Shown piece by piece: positions 7,242 to 9,960 of a stretch of DNA of 9,960 bases. Both the position numbers and the translations under genes were made by a program. Source of the DNA: a bacterium (lineage in GTDB: Bacteria; Bacteroidota; Bacteroidia; Cytophagales; Thermonemataceae). A model generated the notes under the pieces. That model was not told where the DNA came from, did not search any database, and saw only the letters and a list, made by a program, of their open reading frames with translations. The stretch lies in contig JANYGM010000208.1 of NCBI GenBank assembly GCA_025362415.1, positions 1 to 9,960 of the forward strand, given 5' to 3'. Positions within the stretch are counted from its first letter, which is position 1. Each line of letters starts with the position of its first letter.

Positions 7242-7370
7242 ACGCCCAAGAACGCTTGTTTATTTTGGAAATTAGTATCTTATTTCCAATACATTACTAA
7301 ATAGAACCTGAAATTGCACTCACATTATAAAATTGATTTCATTTCAAAGTGAAAAATGCTACACAGGAAT

Positions 7371-7404
7371 AAAAAAACGCTTGCAGTAATGCAAGCGTTT
7401 TTTT
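7371..7404. terminator. Bidirectional intrinsic terminator, likely for the repressor gene
   Basis: ACGCTTGCA and TGCAAGCGT form a perfect 9-base, GC-containing stem with a GTAA tetraloop. It is flanked by seven A residues on the left and seven T residues on the right, so it can work on both strands. On the minus strand it lies about 120 bases past the end of the repressor gene. Confidence 0.85.
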
Positions 7405-7515
7405 ATTTGTAATGAGCCCCAGTCCGGAACTTACCCATTTGTAGATGTTATAGACGCACTTTTGCGTCCTGCTGTTTCCGAATTTGTTACTTTATTAGCA
7501 AAAAAAAATATAGAA
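7405..7515. other. Unassigned segment with small hairpins downstream of the repressor gene
   Basis: This segment is less AT-rich than its surroundings. It contains a perfect GACGCA, CTTT loop, TGCGTC hairpin at 7453-7468. A plus-strand frame is open from 7390 to the TGA at 7525-7527 and ends LLRPAVSEFVTLLAKKNIEL, which looks protein-like, but it has no ATG start. It may be an untranslated tail of the repressor transcript, a small RNA, or a gene remnant. I cannot decide between these. Confidence 0.3.
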
Positions 7516-7911
7516 CTAATTAAATGACAAACCACCAAGCGAAAACAGCCTACCCTTTGCTATCAACTTGTCAATGATACTATATAAACGTGTAATATTC
7601 TCCTTTTGCTCCTGCACAATAATGGAAAGATTGTTTTCTTGAAAAACTTCATTAGACTTTTTTTCTGGTGGTGTATAATCCGCCAACTCTCCCTCCAAAA
7701 ACATACTGCCCTCTCCTATCATAAGCCAAAGAGGATTAACTTTGGTATGTTCTATCATTGCACGCAAAACCTCATAAGAAGGTTTTGAGCCTCCTGCTTC
7801 TACCATTGAAACTGTTTGCTGAAGAATATTACATTTTTTCGCAAACTCTGTTCTTTTAAGTCCCAACGCTTGACGCAGTTGTAGAACTCGTTCATTCACG
7901 GAATTTTCCAT
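7516..7911 (-). CDS. XRE-family helix-turn-helix regulator, probable prophage-type repressor
   Basis: The protein has 131 residues. Residues about 8-63 form a lambda-repressor-like HTH domain, with RTEFAKKCNILQQTVSMVEA (about 20-39) covering the turn and recognition helix, followed by KPSYEVLRAMIE. The tail of the domain, VNPLWLMIGEGSMF, is typical of Bacteroidota phage and mobile-element regulators. A charged linker and an amphipathic helix (about 95-118) follow, probably for oligomerisation. It lacks the C-terminal S24 peptidase domain of CI or LexA, so RecA-driven self-cleavage is not expected and induction would need another route. It is divergent from the early operon, with an inverted-repeat operator region between. 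The start is the only ATG in good register with the domain. Confidence 0.88.
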   Translation of the reverse strand: MENSVNERVLQLRQALGLKRTEFAKKCNILQQTVSMVEAGGSKPSYEVLRAMIEHTKVNPLWLMIGEGSMFLEGELADYTPPEKKSNEVFQENNLSIIVQEQKENITRLYSIIDKLIAKGRLFSLGGLSFN

Positions 7912-7968
7912 TTTTATTATCTGTTTTTAGGGTTAATGAAATACTTTTGAAAATTTTTTACAAAAATC

Positions 7969-7999
7969 TTGTTTTTACAATTTATTTGTAATATATTTG
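7969..7999 (+). promoter_or_regulatory. Rightward early promoter
   Basis: TTG (7969-7971), 20 bases, then TATATTTG (7992-7999) is a close match to the Bacteroidota promoter pattern. Transcription would start near 8005. That leaves a leader of about 105 bases to the ATG at 8110 and makes the in-frame ATG at 8011 an unlikely start. The -7 box lies inside the inverted-repeat arm 7985-7999. Confidence 0.65.
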
Positions 8000-8095
8000 T
8001 GCAATACTAGATGTTCTGTAATGCTTCTAAACATTCCAAATATATAGATGCAAATATATTACAAAAATATTGCAAATACAAACAAATTGTAAAAA
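7972..8095. promoter_or_regulatory. Composite inverted-repeat operator region of the regulatory switch
   Basis: TTTGTAATATATTTG (7985-7999) is exactly reverse-complemented by CAAATATATTACAAA (8051-8065). TTTTTACAATTT (7972-7983) is likewise matched by AAATTGTAAAAA (8084-8095). The outer and inner pairs have different centres because the right side has 17 extra bases. Each inner arm contains a -7 box, so bound repressor would cover both promoters. It lies between the repressor and the early operon, as an immunity operator would. Confidence 0.65.
8051..8081 (-). promoter_or_regulatory. Leftward promoter of the repressor gene
   Basis: On the minus strand TTG (8081-8079), 20 bases, then TATATTTG (8058-8051) mirrors the rightward promoter with the same spacer length. 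The start would be near 8045, and the transcript would cross the rightward promoter before reaching the repressor ATG at 7911. Confidence 0.6.
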
Positions 8096-8109
8096 ATAAT
8101 TATATTCCC

Positions 8110-8424
8110 ATGAAAACAATTATCAGAAAAAGGTCGGTAAACCAAAAAAGCAAAGAAAATGCTTTCGCCAAAGAAATGTTTTTGATGCGTGTTGATGAAA
8201 TATTGCCCATTCTACGACGAAACGCTGCTACAATTATAAGTGATGTGTACAATAAATCATACAAAGAAAAGCAGGTGATTCATAACGTAATTTCTGGGCG
8301 TACACAAAATGAAAATGTGCTAAGAGAATTAGAAGAATTTGCTAAGGATTATACAAAATTTCTTGCCGAATTAAGAGCAAAAGCACAAGAAACTAAAAGA
8401 AATGAAATTCTGCAAACTGTATAA
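8110..8424 (+). CDS. Small basic protein, possible Cro-like regulator
   Basis: The protein has 104 residues and an unrecognised family. It is Lys/Arg-rich at the N-terminus (MKTIIRKRSVNQKSKEN) and helical throughout. The middle, about 27-78 (RVDEILPILRRNAATIISDV then VIHNVISGRTQNENVLRELEEFA), has the pattern of small phage DNA-binding proteins in which a turn GRxxN precedes a helix. A DNA-binding role is inferred. An ATG at 8011 is in frame but would fall only about 6 bases from the predicted transcript start, and its extra 33 residues look like translated leader; I therefore use 8110. It is the first gene of the rightward operon, where Cro sits in lambdoid phages, and is separated from the replication gene by two bases. 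Confidence 0.72.
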   Translation: MKTIIRKRSVNQKSKENAFAKEMFLMRVDEILPILRRNAATIISDVYNKSYKEKQVIHNVISGRTQNENVLRELEEFAKDYTKFLAELRAKAQETKRNEILQTV

Positions 8425-8426
8425 CT

Positions 8427-9605
8427 ATGAACATTGTAGATATAATAGGTACTGATAGAAATATTATACCCTATCGCCCCGAACTTAGAAAAATAGCTGG
8501 TACTATCAATGCTACAATCCTGTTGCAGCAAGTGATATATTACTGCGCAGGAAGTACCAATGGGAAATTCTATAAATTCAAGTCGCCTTGTAACCACCCT
8601 AAATATGTTGCAGGCGACAGTTGGATAGAAAAATTGGGCTTTTCTGAAAAAGAATTTGAGGGAGCTTTGGCTAATATTGCATACAAAAAAGGCAAAAGCA
8701 AAAATAATGTTAGTGAAGAAAAAGCATTAGTGTTTTTTTATACTGATATGGACAGGTGTACTTGGTACTCCCTTAATGAAGTGGCTCTTAATAAAGCACT
8801 AAATGAACTTTACATAAAGGACAAAACAGACTTTACGTATAGTACAAAAAGGACTTTACGTAAAGGACAAAAAGGACTTTACATAAAGGACGAAAAGGAG
8901 GTTACCATAGTAAAGGACAAAAAGGACTTTACTATACATACAGAGATAACCAAAGAAGAAATACACAAAGAGGAAAATTCAGGGGGCAGTGTTTTTGAAA
9001 ATAAAACTGCCGAGTCTTTTTTTCAAAAAGAATTTGACGAGTTGAAAGAATATTTTTCTGAAATTCCAGAAAAAATAAACTTGTCCTTAGCTGAAAATAA
9101 GGTAGAAGTTGAAAATTTGTCCGACTTTGATTTTCAAAGTGAAAATAATAAACACGCAAAAATCAGCGGAATAGACAAGATATATTCTATAACAACTAAA
9201 GAAACAGAAACAGCAACAGAAGGGAAAATAAAGGCAAATAATGATAATATTCCAATGGGAGAAACCTACCAAATTCCGTTTTCTGAATTTTGGGAAAAAT
9301 ATCAGAAAAAAGAAGGGAAAAGTGAGGCTGAAAAAAAATGGCTAAAAATCAAAGATAAGGAACGAGAAATTATTATGGAGGGGCTTGATAACTATGTGAG
9401 CCGCCCTGACAATCAAAAGGAAAATAGAAAATACCAACCTATGGCAAGTACATTTCTATCACAAAAAAGGTATTTAGACGACAATTACGCAGAAAAACAA
9501 ACTCTAAAATCAAAAACTAATGGTAACCAAAATTACAACCCAAGAGACTGGGACGAAGAAACAGGAAACTTTGCCTTTGAATTCTTGTTTGGCAAAGCAC
9601 ACTAG
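8427..9605 (+). CDS. Phage/plasmid-type replication initiator-like protein
   Basis: The protein has 392 residues. The N-terminal region (about 10-125) has the pattern of helix-turn-helix domains found in phage and plasmid replication proteins: RNIIPYRPELRKIAGTINAT, LLQQVIYYC, FYKFKSPCNHP, GDSWIEKLGFSEKEFEGAL and CTWYSLN. A basic linker (about 127-171) is encoded by the 23-base repeats. A long acidic, low-complexity region (about 180-275) follows. The C-terminal segment FSEFWEKYQKKEGKSEAEKKW with MASTFLSQKRYLDD resembles the tail domain of such initiators, which is thought to contact a helicase or its loader. I infer origin binding at its own gene, as for lambda O. It sits two bases after the possible cro gene, so translation is likely coupled. 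The exact family cannot be named without a profile search. Confidence 0.75.
   Translation: MNIVDIIGTDRNIIPYRPELRKIAGTINATILLQQVIYYCAGSTNGKFYKFKSPCNHPKYVAGDSWIEKLGFSEKEFEGALANIAYKKGKSKNNVSEEKALVFFYTDMDRCTWYSLNEVALNKALNELYIKDKTDFTYSTKRTLRKGQKGLYIKDEKEVTIVKDKKDFTIHTEITKEEIHKEENSGGSVFENKTAESFFQKEFDELKEYFSEIPEKINLSLAENKVEVENLSDFDFQSENNKHAKISGIDKIYSITTKETETATEGKIKANNDNIPMGETYQIPFSEFWEKYQKKEGKSEAEKKWLKIKDKEREIIMEGLDNYVSRPDNQKENRKYQPMASTFLSQKRYLDDNYAEKQTLKSKTNGNQNYNPRDWDEETGNFAFEFLFGKAH
8806..8937. repeat. Iteron array, putative replication origin inside the initiator gene
   Basis: Units begin at 8806, 8829, 8852, 8875, 8898 and 8925. The first four are 23 bases long, the fifth has a 4-base insertion, and the sixth is partial. 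The consensus starts GACTTTACRTAAAGGAC and ends with an A-rich spacer. The unit at 8852 contains the perfect palindrome CTTTACGTAAAG. Because 23 is not a multiple of three, successive units are read in different frames, so the DNA rather than the peptide is what repeats. The A/T-rich DNA after 8937 could be the unwinding region. Confidence 0.7.
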
Positions 9606-9831
9606 CGAAAACGCTAATGAAGTTCTAGTCAAAACGCCTGCAGAAAGACTTACAGAAGCAAAAAAACTGCTGATTAAGGGCATAGACACGCTTACCCCAT
9701 CTGATATATGTTTGTCGGACTCTAAGCAGGTACAAGGCTTGCAAATATTACTTGTAGATATTTCTAGAAATGTGAATATGGAACACCTAACAAGTGGCAA
9801 TGTCGTTTCTATGAATGCGTTGTTGCTGTAA
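9520..9831 (+). CDS. Small hypothetical protein overlapping the initiator gene
   Basis: This 103-residue frame starts inside the initiator gene and overlaps its last 86 bases in another frame. The family is not recognised. After the overlap the sequence is protein-like and soluble (TPAERLTEAKKLLIKGIDTL, then SDSKQVQGLQILLVDISRNV), with no membrane segment or known motif. The ATG at 9520 is the only ATG before the body of the protein. A start at an in-frame TTG near the end of the initiator gene would shorten the overlap. The position suggests an early operon gene linked to replication, but that is context only. Its stop codon lies inside copy B of the 31-base repeat. Confidence 0.5.
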   Translation: MVTKITTQETGTKKQETLPLNSCLAKHTSENANEVLVKTPAERLTEAKKLLIKGIDTLTPSDICLSDSKQVQGLQILLVDISRNVNMEHLTSGNVVSMNALLL

Positions 9832-9851
9832 AAGTTCCGTTGCAAATATAT
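9821..9851. repeat. Direct repeat, copy B (partner at 6974-7004)
   Basis: It matches copy A at 28 of 31 positions over TGTTGCTGTAAAA, TTCCGTT and CAAATAT. It covers the last codons of the 9520-9831 ORF and the start of the next promoter. Its end, TGCAAATATATT (9841-9852), also occurs at 8049-8060 in the operator region. Confidence 0.7.
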
Positions 9852-9870
9852 TGATTTTTATGTAACTTTA
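9840..9870 (+). promoter_or_regulatory. Promoter for the gene starting at 9885
   Basis: TTG (9840-9842), 20 bases, then TAACTTTA (9863-9870) fits the Bacteroidota pattern with one change in the -7 box (final A instead of G). The start would be near 9876, about 9 bases before the ATG. It overlaps the operator-like 12-mer at 9841-9852, so repressor control is possible. Confidence 0.45.
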
Positions 9871-9884
9871 CGAAAAAAACTCTT

Positions 9885-9960
9885 ATGACAAAAATTAGAA
9901 TAATCATAGAAAATGACTTAGGTGAGTCTATTGACCTAAAATCTTATGAATTAGGTACTG
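9885..9960 (+). CDS. Start of an unrecognised gene (C-terminus outside window)
   Basis: The frame is open from the ATG at 9885 to the right edge, with 25 complete codons beginning MTKIRIIIENDLGESIDL. The alternating hydrophobic pattern suggests a beta strand at the start. Too little is visible to name a family. A promoter-like site directly upstream supports it as a real gene on the same strand as the early operon. Confidence 0.55.
   Translation, partial: MTKIRIIIENDLGESIDLKSYELGT

Larger units (their letters stand above)
6835..7370. other. Gene-free AT-rich stretch between host genes and the phage-like region
   Basis: I find no credible coding frame on either strand over more than 500 bases. 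It contains one copy of the 31-base repeat (6974-7004), the inverted pair AAAATCACTA (7067-7076) and TAGTGATTTT (7106-7115), the strong hairpin at 7209-7241, and the weaker pair TTGGAAAT (7265-7272) and ATTTCCAA (7282-7289). It may mark a junction between host chromosome and a mobile element, or hold decayed sequence. Confidence 0.6.

Noticed and set aside
7411..7445. tRNA-like 3' end in the segment GAGCCCCAGTCCGGAACTT, as a possible integration target
   Set aside because: No TTCGAA-type T-arm, anticodon arm or acceptor pairing can be built on either strand.
8011..8109. N-terminal extension of the small basic protein from the ATG at 8011
   Set aside because: The ATG lies about 6 bases after the predicted transcript start, and the 33 added residues cover the operator repeats and look like translated leader.
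8806..8937. CRISPR-like array suggested by the regular 23-base spacing
   Set aside because: The repeats are contiguous with no unique spacers and lie inside a coding sequence; iterons explain them better.

Overview
The window looks like a chromosomal stretch of a low-GC Bacteroidota bacterium, probably in or near the Cytophagales. The evidence is the AT-rich composition, promoter-like sites of the Bacteroidota type (TTG, about 20 bases, TAnnTTTG), the near absence of Shine-Dalgarno sites, and several proteins that read like Bacteroidota family members (an M3 peptidase with an HEFGHALHG zinc site, and a membrane-anchored TPR protein like YfgM). This is inference from sequence alone; no database was consulted.

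Left part, about 1-6834, ordinary host genes. A receiver-PAS-PAS-PAS signalling protein runs off the left edge (minus strand). Upstream of it on the same strand is an M3 oligopeptidase or dipeptidyl carboxypeptidase, and a near-perfect palindromic intergenic repeat lies between the two. Divergently, on the plus strand, an ECF-like sigma factor is followed by a 371-residue protein. That protein appears to join an anti-sigma-like cytoplasmic segment, one membrane helix and a trypsin/HtrA-type serine protease domain with an intact His-Asp-Ser triad. The pair looks like a sigma factor with its membrane regulator, in which the regulator carries its own protease. Two intrinsic terminators separate it from a convergent TPR protein, which has a well-formed promoter.

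Middle, about 6835-7515: no convincing gene. It holds hairpins, a terminator and one copy of a 31-base repeat whose partner lies at 9821.

Right part, 7516-9960, resembles the early region of a temperate phage, phage-plasmid or satellite. It has a short XRE-type repressor (minus), a divergent small basic protein that may be Cro-like, and a replication-initiator-like protein with an iteron array inside its coding sequence. A small overlapping ORF and the start of another gene follow. The repressor and early operons appear to be driven by two face-to-face promoters built into an inverted repeat, which suggests a lysogeny-type switch. No integrase, structural or packaging gene is visible, so the element is either incomplete here or continues to the right.

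The three points most worth following up are the fused anti-sigma/protease beside its sigma factor, the 23-base iterons embedded out of codon register in the replication gene, and the symmetrical face-to-face promoter switch.
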